From Geoglobus sp. UBA235 (lineage in GTDB: Archaea; Halobacteriota; Archaeoglobi; Archaeoglobales; Archaeoglobaceae), in NCBI GenBank assembly GCA_002494725.1, contig DACG01000023.1:1-14933 (forward strand): 14,933 nucleotides of DNA, read 5' to 3'. Positions 7,444 to 14,425 of this stretch are shown piece by piece. The position numbers and the translations under genes were made by a program. The notes beneath the pieces are model-generated. The model did no database searches, had not been told where the DNA came from, and saw only the letters and a program-made list of their open reading frames with translations. Within the stretch, counting starts at the first letter, position 1. Each line of letters begins with the position of its first letter.

Positions 7444-8131
7444 ACCTCCGTGTTCTCTCATCCTCCGGGCTTTCGAAGAGCTTTTTCGTTTCACCAACTT
7501 CGACAATTTCTCCGTTCTCCATGTATGCGGTTCTGTCAGAAAGTCTCCTTGCCTGAAACAGGTTGTGGGTGGCGAGAACGATCGTCTTTCCCCTTTTCCT
7601 CATCTCCTTTATGGCGCTCTCGATGATCCTGACGTTTTCAGCATCAAGGTTGGCGGTGGGCTCATCGAGAGCATAGACGTCCGCGTCGATTACCAGAGCT
7701 CTTGCTATTGCAACCCTCTGCTTCTCCCCCCCACTCAGCTTTCTGGCGTTTTTGTCTGCAAGGTCCAGAATTCCGAGGAATTCCAGAACCTTCTCCACTC
7801 GTTCCTCGAGCTCGCTGCCATTTATTCCCCTGATTCTCAGTCCGTAAGCAACGTTGTCGAAGACGCTCGTCCTGAACATCACGGGATTCTGAAAGACCAT
7901 CGTCACCCTTCTCCTCACTTTCTCTGGATTGCTTCTGGCGTCAATTCCTCTGAACACGTATTTTCCGCTGAAATCCGTTTCCAGCATAGAGATTACTCTC
8001 AAAAGCGTTGTCTTTCCTGCCCCACTGTTGCCCACTACTGCAAACACCTCTCCGCCCTTAATTCCAAGGTTCACGTTCCTGAGAGCCTCAACCTCCCCGT
8101 ACCTCTTGGAAACTCCACTAAGCTCGATCAT
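7418..8131 (-). CDS. tupC: Tungstate ABC transporter, ATP-binding protein
   Basis: The 237-residue ABC ATPase is complete: Walker A GNSGAGKT (34-41), Q-loop Gln81, signature LSGGEKQR (132-139), Walker B VYALDEP (152-158), D-loop NLD and switch His189. It powers uptake through the permease encoded just upstream. The tungstate assignment comes from the operon (TupA-type binding protein) rather than from the ATPase itself. The start was set at ATG 8131, which forms an ATGA overlap with the stop of the permease gene; GTG 8143 in frame is the alternative and would add four residues. The 3' end overlaps the convergent methyltransferase gene by 26 bases, leaving no room for a separate terminator. 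Confidence 0.88.
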   Translation of the reverse strand: MIELSGVSKRYGEVEALRNVNLGIKGGEVFAVVGNSGAGKTTLLRVISMLETDFSGKYVFRGIDARSNPEKVRRRVTMVFQNPVMFRTSVFDNVAYGLRIRGINGSELEERVEKVLEFLGILDLADKNARKLSGGEKQRVAIARALVIDADVYALDEPTANLDAENVRIIESAIKEMRKRGKTIVLATHNLFQARRLSDRTAYMENGEIVEVGETKKLFESPEDERTRRFIEGDLYL

Positions 8132-8847
8132 AGGCTTACCCACTTCCTCTGAAGGTAGTTGGAAAGGGCTGTTACAGCAAACACTATTGCAAGGAGTACG
8201 GTTCCCAGAGCAATTGCAAACTCTATCTCCCCCCTCGCAACGTACATCTGGATTGACGTTGTAAGCACCCTGGTGTTCATCTCCCCTCCTCTCACGAAGA
8301 TGTTCCCACCAACCATCAGCGCTATGCCAAGCTCGGCAATTGCCCTGTTGAAGGCAGCTATAACCGACAGAATTATCCCGGATATCGCCTCCTCAACGGT
8401 CTTGATCATGGCCTGAAGTCTGCCCGCTCCCAAGGTCAGCACCAGATCTCTTATCTCCCCCTCAACGCTCTCTATGGAGCTTGCCGTAAAGCTCACAACA
8501 ATTGGCAGAATCAGAAGCATCTGGCCGAAGCTTATCCCCATCTCCGTGTAGAGCAGGCCAAGAGAGCCGAGAGGGCCGGCAGGGGCAAGAAAGAGGTAAA
8601 GGATGAGACCCATCACCACCGTTGGAATTCCGAGCATTGCGTTGAACACCGATTTTACCAGACTTCTTCCCCTGAACCTTGAGAGCCCCATGACAACTCC
8701 AATCGGTATGCCGATGATCGCGGCAAGCATTGCGGCAATTCCGGAGACCCTGATGCTCCTGAAGGCTATGTCGAACAGCTCCGGGTTCCCACTGAGAACG
8801 AGTCTGAGTGCTCCTGCAACGCCTTCAGCAATATACTCCCACGCCAT
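8128..8847 (-). CDS. tupB: Tungstate ABC transporter, permease protein
   Basis: This 239-residue integral membrane protein has about five hydrophobic segments, in line with TupB/ModB-type permeases. It also has the cytoplasmic coupling region (LTLGAGRLQAMIKTVEEAISG, an EAA-type loop followed by AELGIALMVGGN) that contacts the ATPase. Two copies would form the channel for tungstate released by TupA. ATG 8847 was chosen because it lies two bases after the TupA stop; the open frame further upstream (to 8904) runs inside the TupA gene and shows no family match. It ends in an ATGA overlap with the ATPase gene. Confidence 0.88.
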   Translation of the reverse strand: MAWEYIAEGVAGALRLVLSGNPELFDIAFRSIRVSGIAAMLAAIIGIPIGVVMGLSRFRGRSLVKSVFNAMLGIPTVVMGLILYLFLAPAGPLGSLGLLYTEMGISFGQMLLILPIVVSFTASSIESVEGEIRDLVLTLGAGRLQAMIKTVEEAISGIILSVIAAFNRAIAELGIALMVGGNIFVRGGEMNTRVLTTSIQMYVARGEIEFAIALGTVLLAIVFAVTALSNYLQRKWVSL

Positions 8848-8849
8848 GG

Positions 8850-9836
8850 TCAGCCAAACTCGAAGAAGGTCATACCCTCCCCGTATCTGAACTTTTCGGG
8901 GCACTCAGTTACCTTACCACTGTCTTCTATAAGCCCGTATTTGGCGATCCAGTTAAAGTACGGCTCTTTCCTCTCTTTCAGCACCTCCACTATGGGATAG
9001 AACAGTGGCTTTCCGAACCTGTCCTTCCCAAACTCTCCGATTATTCTCTGCCCCTCATTGCTCGTCAGCCAGTTTGCAAGAAGCCTGGCCCCTTCAAAGT
9101 CCTTGTCGAACTTCTCCGGGTTGATCAGAATTATGGCGTAGATGTTTATCAGCTCCTCTCCTCTATCAACCAGAGCAACAAGATCTATCAGCCCCTCCTT
9201 CTCATATTTCAGGAAGGTGCCTGTATCTGAGAGGGTGTAGGCGTTTTTCGTGCTGGCGTAGTTAAGCGTTGCCCCCATTCCAGTGCCAGTTGCTACAAAC
9301 CAGCTCTCGTTCTTAATCTGCCTGTAGTCAAATCCCGCCATCTTCCAGAGCACTATCTCCTTTGTGTTCGTTCCCGAGCCATCATCTCTCGAGACCCATA
9401 TTGCTTTCCCCTCTCTGCCGGCATGAACTATCTTCTTAAGAGCCTCCACGGGAGTGAGGCCTTTTATTCCAGCAGGATCATCTTCCGGGCCGACAATGAC
9501 GAAGAAGTTGTAGGCAAACACCTTTCTGTTGACCCCATAGCCCTCCTCCATGAACTTGACCTCCCTGCTCTTAGCATGCACCATTATCGCATCGCTCACG
9601 CCATTCCTGGCGTCCTGTATGGCTGCCCCAGTCCCTTTCGGAATGAAGTGCAGCTCAATTCCGTATTTCTCCTTGAAAGCCGGAGCTATCGCCTCCTCAA
9701 GCAGGCCTGTGTCGTACAGACTCGTTGTTGTGGAAACTGTGAGCACTCTTACCTGTGACTGCGTGTAGTACTGCATTCCAAAAGTCACGACGGCAATTAC
9801 AATTCCGATTGATGTTATTGTGGCGATCTTCCTCAT
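8850..9836 (-). CDS. tupA: Tungstate-binding protein of the TupABC importer
   Basis: This 328-residue extracellular binding protein begins with an N-terminal hydrophobic signal or anchor (residues 4-22), with no lipobox cysteine. The TupA-typical STTTSLYDTGLL follows (residues 35-46), whose threonine/serine cluster binds the oxyanion. Further family features are FIPKGTGAAIQDARNG, DDGSGTNTKE and TGTGMGATLNYA. The motif fits TupA rather than the WtpA or ModA classes, so tungstate is the likely ligand, although molybdate cannot be excluded. ATG 9836 was chosen for the Shine-Dalgarno core GAGGAGAT (9841-9848 on this strand) five bases before it; the frame upstream to 9986 crosses the promoter. 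It is the first gene of a three-gene operon with tight spacing, and its promoter holds a ModE-like palindrome. Confidence 0.92.
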   Translation of the reverse strand: MRKIATITSIGIVIAVVTFGMQYYTQSQVRVLTVSTTTSLYDTGLLEEAIAPAFKEKYGIELHFIPKGTGAAIQDARNGVSDAIMVHAKSREVKFMEEGYGVNRKVFAYNFFVIVGPEDDPAGIKGLTPVEALKKIVHAGREGKAIWVSRDDGSGTNTKEIVLWKMAGFDYRQIKNESWFVATGTGMGATLNYASTKNAYTLSDTGTFLKYEKEGLIDLVALVDRGEELINIYAIILINPEKFDKDFEGARLLANWLTSNEGQRIIGEFGKDRFGKPLFYPIVEVLKERKEPYFNWIAKYGLIEDSGKVTECPEKFRYGEGMTFFEFG

Positions 9837-9846
9837 GATTATCTCC

Positions 9847-9872
9847 TCGATATGTACAACCATACATATCGA
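9847..9872. promoter_or_regulatory. ModE-type operator candidate in the tupABC promoter
   Basis: Two perfect 10-base arms, TCGATATGTA and TACATATCGA, flank the 6-base spacer CAACCA. Arm content and spacing follow the bacterial ModE site (CGnTATATA-N6-TATATnnCG in outline), a class also reported in archaea. It lies between the TATA box (about 9874-9882, minus strand) and the Shine-Dalgarno site, spanning the expected transcription start, so binding should block initiation. A ModE/TunR-like repressor loaded with tungstate or molybdate is the probable ligand. No such regulator is encoded in the window. Confidence 0.75.
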
Positions 9873-9873
9873 A

Positions 9874-9882
9874 TTTAAATAA
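9874..9882 (-). promoter_or_regulatory. TATA box of tupABC
   Basis: On the minus strand TTATTTAAA lies about 40 bases before ATG 9836. Transcription should start near 9850, leaving a leader of about 15 bases that holds the GAGGAGAT ribosome site. It adjoins the palindrome at 9847-9872. Confidence 0.5.
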
Positions 9883-9916
9883 TTTTCCCTTACTAAAGAA
9901 TTATTATGAGAACAAA

Positions 9917-9925
9917 GTTTATAAC
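9917..9925 (+). promoter_or_regulatory. TATA box of the membrane-protein gene
   Basis: GTTTATAAC lies about 26 bases before GTG 9947, with no Shine-Dalgarno site between, so the transcript is probably leaderless. It is divergent from the tupABC promoter, with the two TATA boxes about 40 bases apart. Confidence 0.45.
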
Positions 9926-9946
9926 CACGATTTGTGAATTTGGTAC

Positions 9947-10663
9947 GTGCTGATAAACGATTTACTGGTATTCGCTGGGTTTGCAACCCCTACAATCTTT
10001 ACAATAATGATATTAAGTACTGGCAGAGAAAAAGTTCATGATAGTGTTATCTGGAGTTTTTTAACCACTTATTTTCTTTATGCCTCATTTCTTTTTCTCA
10101 TAATGGTCTTTTCTGAGATAACTGAATTTCTCGGTTTTTCTGATAGTGAGATATATGGGACTGAATTCCATCTGATGGTTTATCTCTATGTCGTTCTTCC
10201 TCTGGCAATTGCAGTTCATATTTACGGAATAATGAAACTGGTTGCTCTTTTTGAATTCAGCACAGAAACACTTGATCTCAAAACTGCAGGTCTTCCACTT
10301 GTACATTCTGGGCTTTTCTGGGTGATTTCCGCAGAAATAACAGAATATCCTGCAATTTCGAATGTTGTTATAACCGTTTCAGATTTTGCATACATAGTCT
10401 CACTTCCGGTTCTGGTTTCGATAATATATTACACTCTGAAAGAGAAAAAATACGAGGAGGCAATAATACAGTCTCCCATGAAATCCATAGACAAGGTTGC
10501 AGGTATCTCAATCTCTTTTGCTGTTTTCAGTCTTGCTGTTATGATGAAAATCTATGGACACATCGATGCCTACAACATACTTGAAGCTTTCGCCCTTCTC
10601 ATGTTCGTTTTTTCAGGAGAACTTTACAGAAGAACGATATTCAGCATGAGAAAGATGTTTTGA
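9947..10663 (+). CDS. Unrecognised polytopic membrane protein
   Basis: I do not recognise this 238-residue protein. It is very hydrophobic, with about seven likely membrane segments near residues 5-24, 36-56, 74-100, 117-130, 139-163, 185-205 and 210-226. Loops are short; a lysine/glutamate-rich stretch (LKEKKYEEAIIQSPMKSIDK, about 165-183) separates the fifth and sixth segments. No catalytic, cofactor or signalling motif is visible. It starts at GTG 9947, one TATA-box distance from GTTTATAAC, suggesting a leaderless message, and stands alone between divergent tupABC and the RNA methylase gene. Its A+T-rich codon use matches the right flank, not the tup block. A seven-helix sensor domain lacking its output part is one possibility but is speculative. 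Confidence 0.75.
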   Translation: MLINDLLVFAGFATPTIFTIMILSTGREKVHDSVIWSFLTTYFLYASFLFLIMVFSEITEFLGFSDSEIYGTEFHLMVYLYVVLPLAIAVHIYGIMKLVALFEFSTETLDLKTAGLPLVHSGLFWVISAEITEYPAISNVVITVSDFAYIVSLPVLVSIIYYTLKEKKYEEAIIQSPMKSIDKVAGISISFAVFSLAVMMKIYGHIDAYNILEAFALLMFVFSGELYRRTIFSMRKMF

Positions 10664-10683
10664 GGAAAGAACTAAAGAGCTTA

Positions 10684-10695
10684 AACATATAAAAA
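10684..10695 (+). promoter_or_regulatory. TATA box of the THUMP-SPOUT gene
   Basis: AACATATAAAAA lies about 30 bases before ATG 10720. There is no Shine-Dalgarno site, so a leaderless or nearly leaderless transcript is expected. A second, out-of-frame ATG at 10716 lies four bases before the chosen start. Confidence 0.45.
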
Positions 10696-10719
10696 TCCTG
10701 AGATCCACAGCTGTAATGA

Positions 10720-11781
10720 ATGATCCTCGTTAAAACCCAGAGAGAAATGGAATACATTGCAATGCAGAACATAAGAGAGATTATGGGAGAGATCAGAATT
10801 GAGGTAAGACCTGCAGGGTATCTCGGCATTTTGATCGTTCATTCAGATGATGTTGATGCTGTCAAGCAGGTTCCTGAAGTTGAAAAGGCCATACCTGTTC
10901 TTTTTGAAATTGAAAGCGATCTGGAGAAGATACTGGACAGAGCTGAGGATATAGTGCATCATATGGGGGAATTTGAGACATTTGCCATCAGAACAACCAA
11001 AAGAGGTCTCAGGCACAGCTTCAATTCAATGGATATCAACATACAGCTTGGAAAGAGAATCCAGGAAATCAGCGGAAAGGATGTTGATCTGAACAAGCCT
11101 GATAAGGCTGTTTATGTTGAGATAATAAATGAGCGAACACTCATCGGCGTGATTGATGGGGTGGAGGAGAGAAGGAAGTACACTCCGGAAAAAACAGACA
11201 GCCTGAGATTCTTTGGCAGGATATCATTTGTTCAGATGCCTTACTTGGAGAATCCAAAGGGAGCAAGAGAGATTGGGGAGAGGATTGGCAGAAATGCCCA
11301 GTCCTTTGAGATAAAAGAGCTCGTGATCGCCCCCTATGGTTATGTAAATGCTGAAGAGCTTTTTGAGTTTTTGAAGGGAATAAGAAGGGGAAAGGAGTCA
11401 AGGCTGAAGATTCAGAGGAAGAGCTATTCAAGAGAGGTCAGAGAGACGAAAATTCTCGTTCATGATCTATTCCAGACCTTCAGAGACAAGAAAAGGAAGA
11501 AAAGCGTTTTAATCTCGACAGATCCAACAGGAAAGCAGATTTCTGAAATCAGAAGTGAGCTTAAAAGGGCATTCAGCAGAGCAGATGAGATCGTGATATT
11601 TGCCGGAAGCAGAACAGGGCTGCCAAAAGGCATTCTCAGACTCTCCGATTTTGTCATAGATCTGACACCCTTCATAACATTCCCGACAGAGATAGCCATT
11701 CCAGCATCTCTCATAGCACTTCTCGATGTTTACGAGGAAATGATTCAGGAAAGAGAAGCAATGCATAAAGTGGATGATTGA
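10720..11781 (+). CDS. THUMP-domain SPOUT-family RNA methylase
   Basis: The 353-residue protein appears to have an N-terminal ferredoxin-like region (about 1-65) and a THUMP RNA-binding domain (about 75-155, including TFAIRTTKRGLRHSFNS and the closing strand KAVYVEIINERTLIGV). A C-terminal SPOUT (trefoil-knot) methyltransferase domain follows (about 170-345). The knot region carries GSRTGLPKG, VIDLTPF and FPTEIAIPASLIALLDVYE, a glycine-rich loop and proline-helix pattern used by SPOUT enzymes to bind S-adenosylmethionine. It most likely methylates a tRNA or rRNA nucleotide; the position is unknown. It probably forms an operon with the downstream MazG-type gene. Fold assignment is by motif reading only. 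Confidence 0.78.
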   Translation: MILVKTQREMEYIAMQNIREIMGEIRIEVRPAGYLGILIVHSDDVDAVKQVPEVEKAIPVLFEIESDLEKILDRAEDIVHHMGEFETFAIRTTKRGLRHSFNSMDINIQLGKRIQEISGKDVDLNKPDKAVYVEIINERTLIGVIDGVEERRKYTPEKTDSLRFFGRISFVQMPYLENPKGAREIGERIGRNAQSFEIKELVIAPYGYVNAEELFEFLKGIRRGKESRLKIQRKSYSREVRETKILVHDLFQTFRDKKRKKSVLISTDPTGKQISEIRSELKRAFSRADEIVIFAGSRTGLPKGILRLSDFVIDLTPFITFPTEIAIPASLIALLDVYEEMIQEREAMHKVDD

Positions 11782-11848
11782 GGAATGTTGAGGGTTGAAG
11801 CTGATCAAGCTTGGCAAAAGATTTACTTCTGCGGGATCAAGAGACATT

Positions 11849-12160
11849 ATGGAGCTGAATGAAATAACCAGAATTCTGATTGATTTCAGAGATAGAAGAG
11901 ACTGGAAGAGATACCACACTCCAAAAAATCTCGCAATATCGATTGCTGTTGAAGTTGGAGAATTGCTGGAGCTTTTTCAGTGGAGGAGCGATGATGAGAT
12001 CCGAAAACTGCTGGAAGATGATGACATCAGGAGAAGAGTTGGAGAGGAGATTAGCGATGTTTTGATCTATCTGCTCACACTCGCCCATGAATGCGGTGTT
12101 GATGTTGAAAAGGCTGTTATGGAGAAGATAAAGAAAAACGAAGAGAAGCATCCAGTCTGA
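11849..12160 (+). CDS. MazG-type nucleotide pyrophosphohydrolase
   Basis: This 103-residue all-helical enzyme has the MazG metal-binding pattern ExxE...ExxD: Glu35 and Glu38 in EVGELLELFQW, Glu67 and Asp70 in EEISDVLIYLL. The flanking RDWKRYHTPKNLAISIAVE and the NEEKHPV tail match the short RS21-C6/dCTPase-like subgroup, which hydrolyses (deoxy)nucleoside triphosphates to monophosphates and pyrophosphate and cleans the nucleotide pool. ATG 11849 was chosen because family similarity begins there; the frame opens earlier at TTG 11795, whose 18 extra residues look unrelated. It follows the RNA methylase gene with no TATA box between, so the two are probably co-transcribed. Confidence 0.85.
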   Translation: MELNEITRILIDFRDRRDWKRYHTPKNLAISIAVEVGELLELFQWRSDDEIRKLLEDDDIRRRVGEEISDVLIYLLTLAHECGVDVEKAVMEKIKKNEEKHPV

Positions 12161-12171
12161 TTTGTTATTTT

Positions 12172-12194
12172 GTGATTCTGTGGCAAATTATCAC
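12172..12194. promoter_or_regulatory. Weak inverted repeat upstream of the dehydrogenase promoter
   Basis: GTGAT (12172-12176) and ATCAC (12190-12194) form short arms around a 13-base spacer, ending about ten bases before the TATA box. The arms are short enough to be chance, but the position suits a regulator. Confidence 0.2.
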
Positions 12195-12204
12195 GAAAAT
12201 CTCT

Positions 12205-12245
12205 TATTTTTAAACGATTAATATGAAATAAAAGGCCGAGGTGAT
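12205..12245 (+). promoter_or_regulatory. Promoter and ribosome site of the amino-acid dehydrogenase gene
   Basis: TATTTTTAAA (12205-12214) places transcription start near 12235. A short leader then carries the full Shine-Dalgarno core GAGGTGAT (12238-12245), three bases before ATG 12249. The pairing of TATTTTTAAAC and GAGGTGATT repeats that of the TRAP operon. Confidence 0.6.
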
Positions 12246-12248
12246 TCC

Positions 12249-13334
12249 ATGATATCTGACCTGTTTGCTGAGATGGAAAGGGAGGGCTTTGAGGAGGTTG
12301 TTGTATTCCATGACAGGGAATCAAGACTCAAGGCTGTTGTTGCAATCCATACCACTGTAAAAGGCTCCGCTATCGGAGGAACGAGAATGTGGGAGTACAG
12401 TTCTTTTCATCACGCCCTGAATGATGCCCTCTCTCTCGCAAGAGCCATGACCTTCAAATGTATTGGTGCTGGGATTGAGTTTGGAGGGGGAAAGGGAGTT
12501 ATAGCCGGAAATCCGGCAAAAGACAAGACAAAAAAGCTTCTGAGAAGCTATGCTGAATTCATACAATCACTCAATGGAAAATTTGTTACTGGGGAGGATG
12601 TCGGAGTTACCAATGAGGATGTGAGGTACATGAAGAATTACTGTGATTTTCTGACAGGAATTAACTATGATCCGTCTTCATTCACAGCCTATGGTGTCTT
12701 TCATGGAATGAAGGCAAGCATGAAATATCTCTATGGCGAGGAATCCCTTGAAGGGATGCATGTAGCAATTCAGGGTGTGGGAAAGGTTGGAATGGAGCTT
12801 GCAAGGATTCTTGTGGAAAACGGAGCAAGGGTTACAGTTTCAGATTTAAACAGAGAAAGACTTGAAACATGCAAGTCCTTTGGGGCTGAATGTGTTGAGC
12901 CCCATCAAATATACAGGATTGAATGCGATATCTTCTCACCATGTGCCCTTGGCGGGGTCATAGATGAGAGGGTTGCAAGATCTCTTGAATGCAGGATAGT
13001 TGCAGGATCAGCAAACAATCAGCTTAAAAGCGATGCTGCAGGGAAGATCCTTGCAAGAAGAGGAATTCTGTATGCTCCTGACTTTATAGTGAATGCCGGA
13101 GGTCTCATAACAGTCGCAAATGAGTACATTTACGGGAAGCTGGATGAGGAGAGGCTTGAAAGGGAGATAGAGGGTATTGGTGATAGGCTGATTGAGGTTT
13201 TCAGACTCTCTGAAAGACTCTCTGATGAGAGGGGAGAGGTTATCTCAACCCATCAGGCAGCAATAGAATGGGCTCTTGAAAGAATGAGATCGGGACGAAG
13301 CGATTCTTCCAGCATTTCCAGAAAGTATTATTAA
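12249..13334 (+). CDS. Glu/Leu/Phe/Val dehydrogenase, leucine-dehydrogenase-like
   Basis: This 361-residue NAD(P)-dependent amino-acid dehydrogenase reversibly deaminates an amino acid to the 2-oxo acid and ammonia. The catalytic domain has GGTRMW, the substrate-binding lysine in MTFK (Lys70), the catalytic lysine in GGGK (Lys82), and the catalytic aspartate in GEDVGV (Asp117). The Rossmann domain has GVGKVG (176-181), with Asp199 ending the second strand, which favours NAD over NADP. Length and the GGTRMW, GAGIEFGGGK and ITVANEY motifs match leucine/branched-chain dehydrogenases (about 365 residues) better than glutamate dehydrogenases (about 415-450), so I favour a leucine/valine-type substrate. 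The start is fixed by its Shine-Dalgarno site. It stops 20 bases before purP. Confidence 0.88.
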   Translation: MISDLFAEMEREGFEEVVVFHDRESRLKAVVAIHTTVKGSAIGGTRMWEYSSFHHALNDALSLARAMTFKCIGAGIEFGGGKGVIAGNPAKDKTKKLLRSYAEFIQSLNGKFVTGEDVGVTNEDVRYMKNYCDFLTGINYDPSSFTAYGVFHGMKASMKYLYGEESLEGMHVAIQGVGKVGMELARILVENGARVTVSDLNRERLETCKSFGAECVEPHQIYRIECDIFSPCALGGVIDERVARSLECRIVAGSANNQLKSDAAGKILARRGILYAPDFIVNAGGLITVANEYIYGKLDEERLEREIEGIGDRLIEVFRLSERLSDERGEVISTHQAAIEWALERMRSGRSDSSSISRKYY

Positions 13335-13335
13335 A
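13326..13335 (+). promoter_or_regulatory. TATA box of purP inside the end of the preceding gene
   Basis: TATTATTAAA overlaps the last codons and stop of the dehydrogenase gene and is centred about 25 bases before ATG 13355. There is no Shine-Dalgarno site. purP is therefore probably transcribed from its own start as a leaderless message. The T-run at 13348-13353 may also end the preceding transcript. Confidence 0.45.
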
Positions 13336-13354
13336 CCGGTCATTACCTTTTTTC

Positions 13355-14425
13355 ATGCGTGACAGAATTCTCAGGATTCTCAGCAGTTACAGAAAAGATG
13401 ATATAAGGATTGGAACGATCGGGAGCCATTCTGCTCTCAACATACTGAGAGGGGCAAAGGACGAGGGATTTGAGACTGTATGCATATGCAGGGAAAGAGA
13501 GAGGTTCGTTTACGAGAATTTTGGTGTTGCCGATCACTTCATAACCGTTGAGGATTTCAGGGATCTTCTTAATGAGAACGTCCAGAAAAAGCTCAGAGAG
13601 AGGAATGTAATCCTGATCCCACATGGAAGTTATAACGCATACATCGGAAGCCTTTACAATCTTGAAATCCCGATTTTTGGAAATCGTGTTTTGATGGAGT
13701 GGGAAACTCTCAGAGAGAAACAGAGGGAGTGGCTTCTGGAATCAGGATTAAAGGTGCCAAAAACCTATCCCTCTCCTGAAGAGATTAATGGCCCTGTAAT
13801 TGTCAAGTATCCTGGTGCGAGAGGGGGAAGTGGTTACTACATTGCGTCAAGTCCAGAGGAGTTCTGGAGAAAGGCAAATGAGCTTGTTAACAGGGGTATA
13901 ATCAGCCAGGAGGATTTGAAAAACGCACACATTCAGCAGTACATAATCGGTGTTCCGGCATACTTTTCCTTTTTCTACTCTCCTGTCAGAGAGAGAATCG
14001 AGCTTATTGCCATAGACAGGAGATACGAGTCAAATGTAGATGGAATCGGGAGAATTACAGCCAAGGATCAGAATGAGATGAATATAATCCCCACATACAC
14101 CGTTGTTGGAAACATTCCGATTGTTGTGAGGGAAAGTCTTCTTTCCAGAATCATGGAGGACGGCATGAAGGTTTACGAGCACTCAAAGAAGGTTGCTGAG
14201 CCGGGGATGGTCGGGCCGTTCTGTCTTGAGAGCATAATAGATGAAAAAGGAGAAATTTACTATTTTGAGATTTCTGCAAGAATTGTGGCCGGCTCAACTG
14301 TTGGCATTCCTGCATCTCCCTACTCATACGTGCTTTTTGGAGAGAACATGTACATGGGCAGGAGAATTGCCCTTGAAATAAGACTGGCAATTGAGAAGGA
14401 TATGCTGGGGGAGCTGATATTCTGA
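13355..14425 (+). CDS. purP: 5-formaminoimidazole-4-carboxamide ribotide synthetase (formate-dependent, PurP)
   Basis: The 356-residue ATP-grasp enzyme is the archaeal replacement for the transformylase half of PurH. It uses formate and ATP to convert AICAR to FAICAR, the ninth step of purine synthesis. Visible hallmarks are IGSHSAL near the N terminus (22-28), the ATP-grasp lysine and glycine-rich loop VKYPGARGGSG (150-160), and QQYIIGVPAYFSFFYSP. YESNVDGIGRI and the metal-binding EISARIVAG (305-313) complete the set. The length matches the PurP family. Some archaea carry several PurP paralogs, so it may be a second copy with altered activity. Start ATG 13355 is supported by TATA-box distance. 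It is the last clear full-length gene in the window. Confidence 0.9.
   Translation: MRDRILRILSSYRKDDIRIGTIGSHSALNILRGAKDEGFETVCICRERERFVYENFGVADHFITVEDFRDLLNENVQKKLRERNVILIPHGSYNAYIGSLYNLEIPIFGNRVLMEWETLREKQREWLLESGLKVPKTYPSPEEINGPVIVKYPGARGGSGYYIASSPEEFWRKANELVNRGIISQEDLKNAHIQQYIIGVPAYFSFFYSPVRERIELIAIDRRYESNVDGIGRITAKDQNEMNIIPTYTVVGNIPIVVRESLLSRIMEDGMKVYEHSKKVAEPGMVGPFCLESIIDEKGEIYYFEISARIVAGSTVGIPASPYSYVLFGENMYMGRRIALEIRLAIEKDMLGELIF

Noticed and set aside
7565..8152. 195-residue plus-strand open frame opposite the ABC ATPase gene
   Set aside because: The minus strand carries a complete set of ABC motifs; this frame is its shadow.
9837..9986. N-terminal extension of TupA by 50 residues
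   Set aside because: It crosses the operator, the TATA box and the divergent promoter, while ATG 9836 has a good Shine-Dalgarno site and is followed by a normal signal sequence.
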